This document shows positions 1-12,626 of a stretch of 32,634 nt of DNA, in pieces; positions within the stretch are counted from its first letter, which is position 1; each line of letters begins with the position of its first letter. The stretch is from Enterobacteriaceae bacterium (GTDB lineage Bacteria > Pseudomonadota > Gammaproteobacteria > Enterobacterales > Enterobacteriaceae), in NCBI GenBank assembly GCA_031261005.1, contig JAISKF010000038.1, positions 1 through 32,634 of the forward strand, in the 5' to 3' direction. Under the pieces are notes generated by a model. It made no database searches, had not been told where the DNA came from, and saw only the letters and a program-made list of their open reading frames with translations. The position numbers were made by a program, and so were the translations under genes.

Positions 1-118
1 TGCCGCCCGTTGATCTCACCGTAGTTTGGCGGGCGGCAGATTGCCGCCCCGACGAAGAACAACATAATTATTTGAAATTTATATGAATAATATAACTAAT
101 TACCCAAGCATCAGGTTA
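1..118. repeat. MITE-like palindromic repeat, copy A (cut by window start)
   Basis: A hairpin GGGCGGCA-GAT-TGCCGCCC lies at 31-49. To its left is a spacer whose reverse complement resembles the spacers of copies C and D (a CACGGTgAaATC-like core), followed by the start of a second GC-rich arm cut off by the window edge. To its right an AT-rich arm (aacataattatttgaaattt, 61-80) matches in reverse complement the arms of copies C and D. The outer end at 101-118 (TACCCAAGCATCAGGTTA) matches the terminal repeat of copy D. It lies just beyond the yidC terminator. Confidence 0.75.
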
Positions 119-137
119 CTTACGACTGAGCATATTA

Positions 138-163
138 TAAAAAAGGCGGTCATTATGACCGCC
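138..163 (-). terminator. Rho-independent terminator of the rnpA-yidC transcript
   Basis: On the minus strand the perfect stem GGCGGTC/GACCGCC (145-151 with 157-163), with a short AT loop, is followed directly by a run of T (139-144 read in reverse). It lies 35 bp past the yidC stop codon, so yidC ends this operon. In E. coli mnmE follows yidC; here no gene is seen between yidC and the window edge. Confidence 0.88.
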
Positions 164-197
164 TGTTATTCTTTATCTAACTTATACAGCGAGCGGA

Positions 198-1859
198 TTA
201 AGAAGCCTTTTTCTCTTTCTTGCTCTTATCACGGCTGTGCAGCCCTTTCTTCTCCAGACCGCGATAGATCAGTTGTTGCTGAATAATGGTGACTAAGTTA
301 CTCATTATATAGTAAACAACCAGACCTGACGGGAACCACAGGAAGAATACGGTGAAGATCACCGGCATATAAGTCATCACTTTCTGCTGCATTGGATCAG
401 TCACCGGCGTTGGTGACATTTTCTGGATCAGGAACATAGTTCCGCCCATGATTAACGGCAGAATGTAGTACGGATCTTGTGCAGATAAGTCGTGAATCCA
501 CAGCATAAATGGTTGCTGACGCAGTTCAACAGAACCCATTAACATGTAGTACAGCGCCAGAAAGATTGGCATCTGAATGATTAATGGGAAACAGCCGCCC
601 AACGGGTTCACTTTTTCTTCTTTGTACAGCGCCATCATTTCTTGGCTCATACGCTGTTTGTCATCACCAATACGCTCACGCATTGCCTGAAGTTTCGGCT
701 GTAACAGCTTCATCTTCGCCATTGAGGTGTATTGCGCTTTAGTGAGCGGATACATAATACCGCGCACGATAAAGGTGATAACAATGATGGAGAAGCCCCA
801 GTTACCCACAAAGCTCTGAATGAATTTCAGTAATTTGAACAACGGCTGAGAGATAAACCATAACCAACCGTAATCAACGGTCAAGTCTAAGTGATCCGCC
901 ACATCAGACATCTTGCTCTGAATTTCAGGACCAACCCACAACTGTGCATTTAAGTTCTGCGTTGCGCCCGGTTGAATAACGACAGGTGCATTTCTGAAAC
1001 TGATTGATGATTGACCATCATCGCCATGCGTAGTGAAGAACGTACTTTGGCTGTTTTGGTTTGGAATCCACGCAGACACGAAATACTGCTGTAGCATTGC
1101 CACCCAACCGCCTTTGGTATCGATTTTCAGGTTCTCATCGCTGATGTCATCAAAACTGTATTTTTTGTATTTAGTTTCATCAGAAGAGTACGCAGCACCG
1201 CGATAAGTTTGCAACGCAAAGTTATTGCTACCGTGATCGCGAGTTTTCGGCAGTTTAGCCGTTTGTTTTAACTGACCAAATAGCACTAAATCTACTGGCT
1301 GCTGACTGGTGTTATTCACCGTATAGTCAACGCCAATCACATATTCACCGCGTTTGAACGATAACGTTTTAGTGTATTTCACGCCGTTACTATCGGTGAA
1401 TGTCATTGGTACAGTGAGTTCGTTCTGACCATCAGCCAGCTCAAAGGTGTCTTGTGCAGTGGTATATAAAGGACGCGCGCCGTTAGCCGGATTATCAGGA
1501 CCATTTTTACCTACCAAACCGCTCAGTGCTTGATAAGAAAAATCTGGTGTTTTTTCCAGTAATTGGAACGGTTGTGCTGAACCTAATGTAGCAGGATAAG
1601 CTAACAGATCAGCGTCTTGAATATCGCCGCCGCGTGTATTGATGGTTAAAGACAATACATCTGTTTTAACGGTGATCAAACCGCCTTCACCCGCAGTTAA
1701 TTCTGACTGGGTTGAGGCTGAACCGGTTGCTGGTGCAGTGGTTTGCTGCACAGCCGCCGTTGGTGCCGGTTGTGGTGCATTATCTGTTTCCCATGCCTGC
1801 CATATCAAAAAGCTGACGAACAGCAGGGCAATAAGAAGGAGATTACGTTGAGAATCCAT
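198..1859 (-). CDS. yidC: Membrane protein insertase YidC
   Basis: YidC inserts and folds inner-membrane proteins, alone or with the Sec translocon. The 553-residue product is close to the E. coli length of 548. It begins with a membrane anchor ([20 protein letters not shown]), then has a Thr/Ala-rich linker, a large periplasmic beta-rich domain (about 55-340) and a C-terminal insertase domain with five predicted membrane segments. The conserved groove arginine of the family is present at residue 366 in [16 protein letters not shown]. The tail is strongly basic ([13 protein letters not shown]), as in ribosome-binding YidC tails. It is last in the run rpmH-rnpA-yidD-yidC and ends at a strong terminator. 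Identity is secure from the length, motifs and gene order. Confidence 0.97.
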   Translation of the reverse strand: MDSQRNLLLIALLFVSFLIWQAWETDNAPQPAPTAAVQQTTAPATGSASTQSELTAGEGGLITVKTDVLSLTINTRGGDIQDADLLAYPATLGSAQPFQLLEKTPDFSYQALSGLVGKNGPDNPANGARPLYTTAQDTFELADGQNELTVPMTFTDSNGVKYTKTLSFKRGEYVIGVDYTVNNTSQQPVDLVLFGQLKQTAKLPKTRDHGSNNFALQTYRGAAYSSDETKYKKYSFDDISDENLKIDTKGGWVAMLQQYFVSAWIPNQNSQSTFFTTHGDDGQSSISFRNAPVVIQPGATQNLNAQLWVGPEIQSKMSDVADHLDLTVDYGWLWFISQPLFKLLKFIQSFVGNWGFSIIVITFIVRGIMYPLTKAQYTSMAKMKLLQPKLQAMRERIGDDKQRMSQEMMALYKEEKVNPLGGCFPLIIQMPIFLALYYMLMGSVELRQQPFMLWIHDLSAQDPYYILPLIMGGTMFLIQKMSPTPVTDPMQQKVMTYMPVIFTVFFLWFPSGLVVYYIMSNLVTIIQQQLIYRGLEKKGLHSRDKSKKEKKAS

Positions 1860-1874
1860 TGGTAATGTTCTCTA

Positions 1875-2126
1875 TTAATTATGGTCAGTATTGTTGGGCG
1901 GAACAGGATCATCACCACCCTCGTGTAAAGGATGGCATTTTAATACGCGTTTGATTGTCAACCAACTACCTTTCAGCATGCCAAACCTGCGTAATGCCTC
2001 AATTCCGTATTGAGAACAGGTTGGACGAAACCGGCAATGCGCCCCTAATAACGGGCTGATCACCAGTTGATAACCGCGTATCAACATAATCAAGATACGG
2101 GTACCAGCCGACAATGACGACGCCAT
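1875..2126 (-). CDS. yidD: Membrane protein insertion efficiency factor YidD
   Basis: An 83-residue small protein of the YidD family, thought to act at the inner membrane together with YidC. It has the amphipathic N-terminal segment ([18 protein letters not shown]), the conserved cysteines in [11 protein letters not shown] and the family hallmark [13 protein letters not shown]. Its start overlaps the end of rnpA by 37 bp in another frame, as is usual for this gene pair, so translation is probably coupled. It ends 15 bp before the yidC start. E. coli YidD has 85 residues, so the length is normal. Confidence 0.93.
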   Translation of the reverse strand: MASSLSAGTRILIMLIRGYQLVISPLLGAHCRFRPTCSQYGIEALRRFGMLKGSWLTIKRVLKCHPLHEGGDDPVPPNNTDHN

Positions 2127-2455
2127 AACTTATCCAATGTTTCGGTCAGCGCGCAATTATCCAGATCGGCAATACCTTTTTTGGCAATAACAACAAAATC
2201 CATAGAGGGAAGATCATGCTGACGTAAACGAAAACTCTCGCGGGTTAGGCGTTTGATGCGATTACGTTCATGAGCTCGCTTCACGTATTTTTTTGCGACG
2301 GTAAGACCAAGACGGGGATGACCCAGCGAGTTCTCTCTGCCAAGAATGGTGATTTGAGGACTACCGGCTCTTTGCGGCTGCTGAAAAACAAATGTAAAAG
2401 TACTGGGAGTTAACAAACGTAACTCCCTGGGGAATGCTAGCTTAAGCTTAACCAC
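2090..2455 (-). CDS. rnpA: Ribonuclease P protein component
   Basis: The protein subunit of RNase P, which helps the catalytic RNA (rnpB, not in this window) remove 5' leaders from pre-tRNAs. It has 121 residues (E. coli 119) and is basic. The family motif is [17 protein letters not shown], preceded by [14 protein letters not shown]. It lies 17 bp after rpmH and overlaps yidD. This rpmH-rnpA-yidD-yidC order is one of the most conserved in bacteria and supports the assignment. Confidence 0.96.
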   Translation of the reverse strand: MVKLKLAFPRELRLLTPSTFTFVFQQPQRAGSPQITILGRENSLGHPRLGLTVAKKYVKRAHERNRIKRLTRESFRLRQHDLPSMDFVVIAKKGIADLDNCALTETLDKLWRRHCRLVPVS

Positions 2456-2472
2456 ACAGATGGTTAACTCAA

Positions 2473-2625
<153 letters not shown>

Positions 2626-2733
2626 CTAAATCTTAATATTACTAATTAGTTACGATGCGTTTAGCTGCTCGACGTGAAAACGACCGACGCCTCAATCACA
2701 AAGTACCGCAATTATAAAGTACAAAGAGGCGGG

Positions 2734-2762
2734 ATTGTAATAATTGTACACTCCCAAGTCAA
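2734..2762 (-). promoter_or_regulatory. Sigma-70 promoter for rpmH-rnpA-yidD-yidC
   Basis: On the minus strand a -35 box TTGACT (2757-2762) is separated by exactly 17 bp from a -10 box TACAAT (2734-2739). This is near consensus and correctly oriented for rpmH, about 120 bp upstream of its ATG. A second perfect -10 hexamer, TATAAT, lies nearer the gene at 2711-2716 without an obvious -35, so a second start site is possible. Confidence 0.72.
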
Positions 2763-2947
2763 TTCAGAACGCTTATCTCTACTGAAAAACTCGCAGTGAT
2801 TATCGCAATCCTCAATTAATCGACCTCTTTTTCATTATTCAGCATACCAGATGCCAAATTTGAGAGGTTAAATAACAAGGAGCGAGAAGCGCCACAAGCC
2901 ACAACACAAGTAGGGCTGAGGATTATACGTGCTATCTGGAAAATCGC

Positions 2948-2971
2948 AAGGATCGTTAGTCGATCCTTTTT
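2948..2971 (+). terminator. Terminator-like hairpin with no assigned gene
   Basis: Perfect stem AAGGATCG/CGATCCTT with loop TTAGT, followed by a T run on the plus strand. No plus-strand gene lies upstream of it. Both arms contain GATC, so it could instead be part of the GATC cluster described next. Confidence 0.4.
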
Positions 2972-3118
2972 CATTTATATGTCGCTATATGCAGGGATCA
3001 TTCGGATAGTGAACAACACTAAAATCCATAGAATCACGAGACGATCAACTTTATTGATAAGATCCCACCGCGCGAGATCATGATCTTGATTAAAACTCGG
3101 CAAATATTGCGTTTGATC
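2951..3118. promoter_or_regulatory. GATC (Dam/SeqA-type) cluster upstream of dnaA
   Basis: GATC occurs at 2951, 2962, 2996, 3043, 3061, 3076, 3082 and 3115: eight sites in 168 bp, where fewer than one is expected by chance. In enterobacteria hemimethylated GATC clusters at oriC and the dnaA promoter are bound by SeqA, which delays re-initiation. The sites are seen directly; SeqA binding is inferred from the family. Confidence 0.55.
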
Positions 3119-3296
3119 GATGTTGACAGCCGTAGCAACTTCATCAAGAAGTTGTATAGAAAAAAATAATTACACTCTAAATATTACTTACAATTCAATA
3201 TAATACTGCGTAAATATTATGATTTTTATGTTTTTTTCCGCAGTTTTTAATCTAAGCCCTCACTTAATCCTTTTATTCAGGTAAACTCTCCTTGCC

Positions 3297-3305
3297 TGTG
3301 GATAA
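3297..3305 (-). promoter_or_regulatory. Perfect DnaA box
   Basis: TGTGGATAA on the plus strand is TTATCCACA on the minus strand, the strongest DnaA-box sequence (R1/R4 type). It lies about 300 bp upstream of the dnaA start and fits the autoregulation known for enterobacterial dnaA. It is the only perfect box I found in the spacer. Confidence 0.75.
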
Positions 3306-3603
3306 AGTTAAGATCTTCTGCATGGAAAAGAAGATCTCTTCCGCGCTTTACGCTATCATCTACGGGCGTTGATTGCGTCCCTTATTGCGGATCGATGGCA
3401 GCAGGAAGCTGAACCAGACTAGCAGTCGGTACTGGCAATCGGTATATATTCCTGACGCAACTTTCTGTTATAAAAAGAAAATCATAGCTATAACCAACCG
3501 ATATATGGCTATATTGCGACCGTTGTTGTATGCGGTAGGGGATAAGAAAAAAATCATATCATTCCCTTACTTTTTATTGATTCTAGCTCGCGTGGAGTTC
3601 GCC

Positions 3604-5001
3604 GTGTCACTTTCTCTTTGGCAGCAGTGCCTTGCCCAACTGCAAGATGAATTACCTGCCACAGAATTCAGTATGTGGATCCGTCCGTTACAGGCGGAGC
3701 TGAGTGACGATACACTCGCCCTTTACGCACCTAATCGTTTTGTTTTAGATTGGGTTCGCGATAAATATTTAAATAATATTAATGCGTTATTAAACGATTT
3801 TTGTGGTGCTAATGTGCCGCAGCTACGTTTTGAAGTCGGCACGAAACCATTGGCTCAAGTTAATCACCCGGCGAAATCGAGTGTTAATGGCACTCATGAC
3901 GCGCCTCATGCAGCAGTAAGCCGCCCTGCCGCGATGCGTCCAAGCTGGGAGAATACCTCATCACAGCCAGAACTTTCTTATCGTTCCGGAGTAAATCCTA
4001 AACATCAGTTTGATAACTTTGTCGAAGGTAAATCTAACCAGCTTGCCAGAGCCGCTGCCCGTCAAGTCGCAGATAACCCTGGCGGCGCTTATAACCCACT
4101 ATTTTTATACGGCGGAACTGGTTTAGGTAAAACGCATTTATTGCATGCTGTCGGTAACGGCATTATTGAGCGTAAGCCCAATGCTAAAGTGGTTTACATG
4201 CACTCTGAACGCTTCGTGCAAGACATGGTTAAAGCCTTGCAAAACAACGCCATTGAAGAGTTTAAACGCTATTACCGCTCTGTCGATGCGCTGTTAATCG
4301 ATGATATTCAATTTTTCGCTAATAAAGAGCGCTCACAGGAAGAATTCTTTCATACGTTCAATGCGTTACTGGAAGGTAATCAACAAATTATTCTTACCTC
4401 TGACCGTTATCCGAAAGAAATTAACGGCGTTGAAGATCGCTTAAAATCCCGTTTCGGCTGGGGGCTGACGGTAGCTATTGAACCGCCAGAATTAGAAACG
4501 CGCGTAGCAATTTTGATGAAGAAAGCTGATGAAAACGATATTCGCCTGCCCGCCGAAGTCGCATTTTTCATTGCGAAACGCCTGCGCTCTAACGTGCGTG
4601 AACTGGAAGGCGCGTTAAACCGTGTCATTGCCAATGCGAACTTTACAGGGCGCGCTATTACGATTGATTTTGTTCGTGAAGCGTTACGCGATTTACTGGC
4701 ACTTCAAGAAAAGCTGGTTACTATTGATAATATCCAGAAAACCGTAGCGGAATATTACAAAATTAAGATAGCAGATCTGTTGTCTAAACGGCGTTCCCGT
4801 TCCGTTGCCCGCCCGCGCCAAATGGCTATGGCGCTGGCAAAAGAGTTGACCAACCATAGTTTACCGGAAATTGGTGATGCGTTTGGTGGCAGAGACCATA
4901 CCACCGTGCTTCATGCCTGTCGTAAGATTGAGCAGTTACGAGAGGAAAGCCACGACATCAAAGAAGATTTCTCTAACTTAATCAGAACATTATCATCATA
5001 A
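3604..5001 (+). CDS. dnaA: Chromosomal replication initiator DnaA
   Basis: DnaA is the AAA+ protein that binds DnaA boxes and opens the origin. I chose the GTG at 3604 because the product then begins (M)[20 protein letters not shown], the conserved domain I start; it gives 465 residues (E. coli 467, also GTG-started), and TGGAG lies just upstream. Walker A GGTGLGKT is at 170-177, Walker [10 protein letters not shown] has its aspartates at 233-234, and the C-terminal DNA-binding signature [15 protein letters not shown] is near 428-442. The variable linker (about 85-130) is Pro/Ser-rich, as usual. dnaN starts 5 bp after the stop, so dnaA-dnaN-recF-gyrB is probably one transcription unit. The reading frame is open 77 codons further upstream. 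Confidence 0.97.
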   Translation: MSLSLWQQCLAQLQDELPATEFSMWIRPLQAELSDDTLALYAPNRFVLDWVRDKYLNNINALLNDFCGANVPQLRFEVGTKPLAQVNHPAKSSVNGTHDAPHAAVSRPAAMRPSWENTSSQPELSYRSGVNPKHQFDNFVEGKSNQLARAAARQVADNPGGAYNPLFLYGGTGLGKTHLLHAVGNGIIERKPNAKVVYMHSERFVQDMVKALQNNAIEEFKRYYRSVDALLIDDIQFFANKERSQEEFFHTFNALLEGNQQIILTSDRYPKEINGVEDRLKSRFGWGLTVAIEPPELETRVAILMKKADENDIRLPAEVAFFIAKRLRSNVRELEGALNRVIANANFTGRAITIDFVREALRDLLALQEKLVTIDNIQKTVAEYYKIKIADLLSKRRSRSVARPRQMAMALAKELTNHSLPEIGDAFGGRDHTTVLHACRKIEQLREESHDIKEDFSNLIRTLSS

Positions 5002-5006
5002 CGCTT

Positions 5007-6107
5007 ATGAAATTTATCATTGATCGTGAACATTTAATTAAGCCGCTGCAACAAGTCAGCAGCCCTCTGGGTGGTCGCCCTACACTGCCTATTCTTGGTA
5101 ATCTTCTGATGCAAGTAACAGACGGTTACTTATCGTTAACGGGCACCGATCTGGAAATGGAGATGGTCGCGCGAGTTACGCTGACCCAGCCTCATGAAGA
5201 TGGCGCGATTACAGTTCCAGCCCGTAAATTTCTCGATATTTGCCGCGGCTTGCCGGACGGTGCAGAAATCAGCATCACGCAGGAAAATGATCGCATTCTG
5301 GTGCGTTCAGGGCGCAGCCGTTTCTCGCTTTCTACTTTGCCTGCGGCGGATTATCCCAATCTTGATGACTGGAAAAGTGAAGTTGAATTCACGTTACCGC
5401 AAGCCACGCTAAAACGCTTGATTGAAGCCACGCAATTCTCTATGGCACATCAAGACGTGCGCTATTACCTCAACGGCATGATGTTTGAAACCGAAGATGA
5501 AGCGCTGCGAACCGTCGCTACTGATGGTCATCGTCTGGCAGTTTGTTCTATGTCGGTAGGGCAAAAATTGCCGCCGCATGATGTCATTGTGCCGCGTAAA
5601 GGCGTGCTGGAGCTGGTTCGCCTGCTCGATAGCAGCAACGGTGATGTGCGTCTGCAAATTGGCAGCAATAATATCCGCGCTCATGTCGGCGATTTTATTT
5701 TCACTTCCAAACTGGTTGATGGCAGATTCCCTGATTATCGCCGCGTATTGCCGAAAAATCCTGACAAAACGCTGGAAGCGAACTGTGACGAGCTGAAACA
5801 AGCGTTCTCACGCGCCGCGATCCTCTCTAATGAGAAATTTCGTGGCGTTCGTCTGCATCTGAATCAAAATCAATTGAAAATCACTGCAAACAACCCAGAG
5901 CAGGAAGAAGCGGAAGAGATCCTCGATGTGGTTTATGGCGGCGCAGATTTAGAAATTGGCTTTAACGTCAGCTATGTACTGGACGTCTTAAATGCCCTGA
6001 AATGTGAAAATGTTCGCATGTTGCTGACAGATTCCGTATCCAGCGTGCAAATCGAAGATTGCGCGAATTCCAGCGCAGCCTACGTTGTTATGCCAATGCG
6101 TTTATAA
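5007..6107 (+). CDS. dnaN: DNA polymerase III beta subunit (sliding clamp)
   Basis: The ring-shaped clamp that tethers DNA polymerase III and many repair proteins to DNA. At 366 residues it matches E. coli exactly in length. Conserved blocks include SPLGGRPTLPILGNLL, TLPAADYPNLDDW, ATDGHRLAVCSM, FTSKLVDGRFPDYRRVLP and the C-terminal SAAYVVMPMRL that lines the client-binding pocket. It starts 5 bp after dnaA; the ribosome-binding site is within the end of dnaA, suggesting coupled translation. recF follows after 21 bp. Confidence 0.98.
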   Translation: MKFIIDREHLIKPLQQVSSPLGGRPTLPILGNLLMQVTDGYLSLTGTDLEMEMVARVTLTQPHEDGAITVPARKFLDICRGLPDGAEISITQENDRILVRSGRSRFSLSTLPAADYPNLDDWKSEVEFTLPQATLKRLIEATQFSMAHQDVRYYLNGMMFETEDEALRTVATDGHRLAVCSMSVGQKLPPHDVIVPRKGVLELVRLLDSSNGDVRLQIGSNNIRAHVGDFIFTSKLVDGRFPDYRRVLPKNPDKTLEANCDELKQAFSRAAILSNEKFRGVRLHLNQNQLKITANNPEQEEAEEILDVVYGGADLEIGFNVSYVLDVLNALKCENVRMLLTDSVSSVQIEDCANSSAAYVVMPMRL

Positions 6108-6128
6108 ATGAGGTCGATAGATCTCTGA

Positions 6129-9654
<3,526 letters not shown>

Positions 9655-9698
9655 TTTAATTGTTCTATTCTCTAAACTAAAATTCTCTAAACCAAAAA

Positions 9699-9724
9699 AA
9701 GCAACCAAACTGGTTGCTTTTTTT
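9699..9724 (+). terminator. Rho-independent terminator after gyrB
   Basis: AAGCAACCA, loop AAC, TGGTTGCTT, then a run of T on the plus strand. The preceding A run and following T run make it strong and probably usable in both directions. It separates gyrB from the convergent yafQ-type gene. Confidence 0.9.
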
Positions 9725-9785
9725 AGTTGACTGCCAGAAGTAATATCAGCGTCAGATAATGTATTTAGCTAATAGTAAATGGTTT

Positions 9786-10055
9786 TTATTTAAATAAATC
9801 AGAATGACTGCCAACACGATAAAGTTTTAATTCTGTATCTGTTTTTTGATAAATCAATAACAAATCGGGTAGTCCATGACACTCTAAATATCCAATATAT
9901 TTACCTACCAATAGATGTTCCCGATATTTAGCAGGTAAGGGAGTCCCCGTTTGTAAAAGCGCAATGATGTTTAAAATCACCGCTTGCGCTTTTTTATTCG
10001 TAGTATACTTTTTGGCGTCCCTTTTAAAACTAGATGAGTAAACGATCGTTAACAT
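9786..10055 (-). CDS. yafQ: YafQ/RelE-family type II toxin
   Basis: An 89-residue protein of the YafQ branch of the RelE superfamily, which are ribosome-dependent mRNA interferases. Family features are visible: an N-terminal strand IVYSSSFKRDAKK, a middle block LPAKYREHLLVGKYIGYLECH, the PDLLLIYQKTDTELKLYRVGSHSDLF core, and the C-terminal histidine/phenylalanine region (GSHSDLF, compare GTHAALF in E. coli YafQ). It starts 3 bp after the antitoxin gene, the usual toxin-second operon order. The pair lies between gyrB and fdhF as a small accessory insert. The family is secure; activity is inferred. Confidence 0.88.
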   Translation of the reverse strand: MLTIVYSSSFKRDAKKYTTNKKAQAVILNIIALLQTGTPLPAKYREHLLVGKYIGYLECHGLPDLLLIYQKTDTELKLYRVGSHSDLFK

Positions 10056-10058
10056 GGC

Positions 10059-10316
10059 TTACCAACCGAGATCATTTTTCAGCTCATCAACATCTTTAGC
10101 ATGATGCACATCTTTTCCGCTATCAAGATCATGAATGGCTTTTAGCGTTTCATGATTAGGTTTTAATAATCCCTCAGGTAGTTCGCCATCTATTGCTAAA
10201 CGATTTACTACCATTCTTATAATAGTAGAAAGATCAAGACCTAAGGCTTTAGCATTTGCCATAGCTGCATCTTTTGACGCTAATGAGACTCTCGCTCTAA
10301 CTACTGAACTGGTCAT
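10059..10316 (-). CDS. dinJ: DinJ/RelB-family antitoxin
   Basis: An 85-residue antitoxin. The N-terminus VVRARVSLASKDAAMANAKALGLDLSTIIRMVVNRLAIDGELP is a ribbon-helix-helix DNA-binding and dimerisation domain of the RelB/DinJ type. The C-terminal part (NHETLKAIHDLDSGKDVHHAKDVDELKNDLGW) resembles the toxin-wrapping tail of DinJ. The ATG is preceded by GAGGTGA. It should repress its own operon and neutralise the toxin encoded 3 bp downstream. Confidence 0.88.
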   Translation of the reverse strand: MTSSVVRARVSLASKDAAMANAKALGLDLSTIIRMVVNRLAIDGELPEGLLKPNHETLKAIHDLDSGKDVHHAKDVDELKNDLGW

Positions 10317-10353
10317 AAATCACCTCATGCTATTTGTATAGTATCTAATTACA

Positions 10354-10377
10354 GCTACAGTGTAGCCACAATGTAGC
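10354..10377. promoter_or_regulatory. Candidate operator of the dinJ-yafQ operon
   Basis: A perfect 13-bp palindrome GCTACA-G-TGTAGC (10354-10366) is followed by another TGTAGC half-site at 10372-10377. It lies 38-61 bp upstream of the antitoxin ATG, where ribbon-helix-helix antitoxins bind. The symmetry is seen; binding by DinJ is inferred. Confidence 0.45.
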
Positions 10378-10415
10378 CACGTAACAAGTCGTGTTTTTCG
10401 GTAATAACCAGTCTG

Positions 10416-10441
10416 AGGCGCTAATTTCTTAGCGCCTTTTT
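10416..10441 (+). terminator. Orphan plus-strand terminator
   Basis: Perfect stem AGGCGCTAA/TTAGCGCCT with loop TTTC, followed by T residues on the plus strand. Both neighbours (dinJ and fdhF) are on the minus strand, so it serves no visible gene. On the minus strand it lies 7 bp past fdhF but has no following T run. It may remain from a deleted plus-strand gene or end a short transcript. Confidence 0.6.
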
Positions 10442-10447
10442 AGTTAA

Positions 10448-12595
10448 TTATATTCCCTCAGCCGCCACCCGTAACCGGCTCTTTAACGCCGTATACTCAA
10501 CCTGCACATAGTTTTCCGCCCAATCCTGATCGGGGATCGTCTCCAGCTTCACTGCACAATATTTGTATTCCGGTGTTTTCGAGATGGGATCTAACTCATC
10601 AAGTGTCAGCTTATTACACGCACCGATCCACCATTGATAAGTCATATACACCGCGCCTTTATTGGTTCGATCGCTCACCGCTGCGCGGCTAATTACTTTG
10701 CCGCGCCGTGAAGAAATCCATACCAATTGCTGATCGCTAATTCCCAAAGCAGCAGCATCTTGTGTATTGATCTGGATATATCCCGGTTCATCAGCAAGAG
10801 TTTGCAATGCGGTACAGTTACCGGTCATTGAGCGGCAAGAGTAATGCCCGACCTCACGCACGGTAGACAGCACCAGCGGATATTCTTCATCGGTCATTTC
10901 CATCGGCGGACGCCATTCACACGAGTACAACAGCCCTAATCCGTTCGGACGATTAAACTTCTTGCCCTCAAACAGATATGGTGTACCCGCGTGATCCAAC
11001 GTTGGACACGGCCACTGGATATAACCTAATCCCTCTAGTTTCTCGTAAGTCGCACCGTAATAGATCGGGCACAGCTCGCGCATTTCGTCCCAAATCTCTT
11101 TGGTATTGTGATACTTCATCGGATAGCCGATCGCCGTAGACATCAGACAGATAATTTCCCAGTCAGTTTTCACATCACCTTTTGGCTCTACCGCTTTATA
11201 AAAACGCTGGAATCCGCGATCGGCGCTGGTATAAACCCCCTCATGCTCGCCCCAAGAGGTAGCAGGGAAAATCACGTCCGCCATCATTGCGGTTTGCGTC
11301 ATAAAAATGTCTTGCACGATCAATAGATCAAGGGCTTCAAAACCAGCCCGAACCATCGAAATATCCGGCTCGGTTTGCAGCGGATCTTCCCCCATCAGAT
11401 AGAATGCTTTCACTGTGCCATGCAACGCATGATGCGCGACTTCGCTGACCGGATAACCTTTTTTCTCTGGGATCGACTCCACGCCCCACGCTTTAGCAAA
11501 CTTCGCGCGCGCCGCAGGATCGCTGATATATTGATAGCCCGGTAAAGTATCTATCAGCGCGCCCATGTCGCAAGCACCCTGCACATTATTCTGACCGCGC
11601 ACTGGCGCTAAACCGACATTTGGTCGCCCTAAATTACCGGTCAGCAAAGCCAGACTCGCTAAACAACGCACGGTATCAACGCCGACGCTATACTGCGTCA
11701 CCCCCATTCCCCACAAAATCGTGGCAGACGGCGCAGCCGCATACACGCGAATCGCTTCACGGATCTGTTTTGCTGATAAACCGGTGATTTGCTCGACATA
11801 TTCCGGCGTGTACTTCTCTACACTCTTCCAATATTCGTCGAATCCCTCAGTGTGTTTTTCCACAAACTCTTTGTCGTAGAGATTTTCACTGATTAACACA
11901 TTACCAAACGCATTAAGCAAAGCGATGTTACTGCCGTTTTTCAGCGGCAAATGAATATCAGCAATACGCGCGGTTTCGATATAGCGCGGATCACAGACAA
12001 TCACTTTCGCACCTTTGGATTTCGCTTTTAAAATCCGGCGCGCAACAATAGGGTGAGAATCTGCGGCGTTATAGCCGAAGATAAACAGACACTTTGTGTC
12101 TTCCATTTCGCAGATGGAGTTACTCATCGCGCCATTACCCACTGAACGGTGCAGACCTGCAACCGAGGGGCCATGTCAAACGCGCGCGCAGCAATCCACG
12201 TTGTTAGTGCCGATCGCAGCACGGGCAAACTTCTGCATGATGTAGTTCACTTCATTACCGGGACCGCGTGATGAACCGGAGGTCATCACCGCGTCTGGAC
12301 CATTCTCTTCAATGATCTTTTTCATGCGCGAACTGGCAAATTCGATCGCTTCCTGCCATGAAACCGCCTCCAGCTCGCCGCCGCGCTGACGGCGAATCAT
12401 CGGCTTGGTTAAGCGCGGTGTCAGCAGTTTGGTATCATTAAGGAAATCCCAACCGTAATAACCTTTCAAACACAACTCGCCCTGATTGGTTTTACCGTTC
12501 GCGCCCTCTGCACCCACGACTTTCCCGTCTTCAACTAACAGATTAATTTTGCAGCCCGATGCACAATACGGGCAAACTGTAATCACTTTTTTCAT
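10448..12595 (-). CDS. fdhF: Formate dehydrogenase H, selenocysteine enzyme
   Basis: The molybdopterin enzyme that oxidises formate to CO2 in the formate-hydrogenlyase pathway. The frame is broken only by a TGA at 12176-12178 (codon 140), in VDCCARV-U-HGPSVAGLH, exactly where E. coli FdhF has selenocysteine. Read through, the product has 715 residues, the E. coli length. The N-terminal [4Fe-4S] ligands C8, C11, C15 and C42 are present, and the histidine after Sec is conserved. Later blocks include ILWGMGVTQ, NNVQGACDMGALIDT, STVREVGHYSCRSMTGNC and TYQWWIGACN. A SECIS hairpin follows the TGA. hydN lies 31 bp upstream on the same strand, suggesting one operon. This should be annotated as one gene, not two fragments. 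Confidence 0.96.
12139..12178 (-). promoter_or_regulatory. Bacterial SECIS element in fdhF
   Basis: Immediately 3' of the UGA (12176-12178, minus strand) the apical segment GGTTGCAGGTCTGCACC (12148-12164 in reverse) can form stem GGU-GCA/UGC-ACC with a bulged U and a GGUC loop. These are the features SelB recognises in the E. coli fdhF SECIS, whose apical sequence is the same as far as I recall. It directs selenocysteine insertion, so the host should carry selA, selB and selC. Confidence 0.88.
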
Positions 12596-12626
12596 ATTCG
12601 TTTAACTCCTCAAATCCGTTTGCTGA

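Noticed and set aside
83..286. 67-codon plus-strand ORF opposite the end of yidC
   Set aside because: It spans a repeat end, a terminator and the yidC 3' end.
2951..3305. Calling this region the chromosomal origin
   Set aside because: Only one perfect DnaA box was found and Enterobacterales oriC is normally elsewhere; kept as a control region with a finding.
3373..3603. In-frame N-terminal extension of DnaA
   Set aside because: The GTG at 3604 gives the conserved DnaA start and normal length, has its own ribosome-binding site and matches the E. coli GTG start. The upstream part does not resemble DnaA.
5409..5801. 130-codon antisense ORF over dnaN, and similar ones over gyrB (8626-9075)
   Set aside because: Shadows of conserved essential genes; no independent support.
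10448..12595. Two separate genes or a disrupted fdhF
   Set aside because: The only interruption is a TGA exactly at the selenocysteine position, followed by a SECIS hairpin; length and both flanking sequences are normal.
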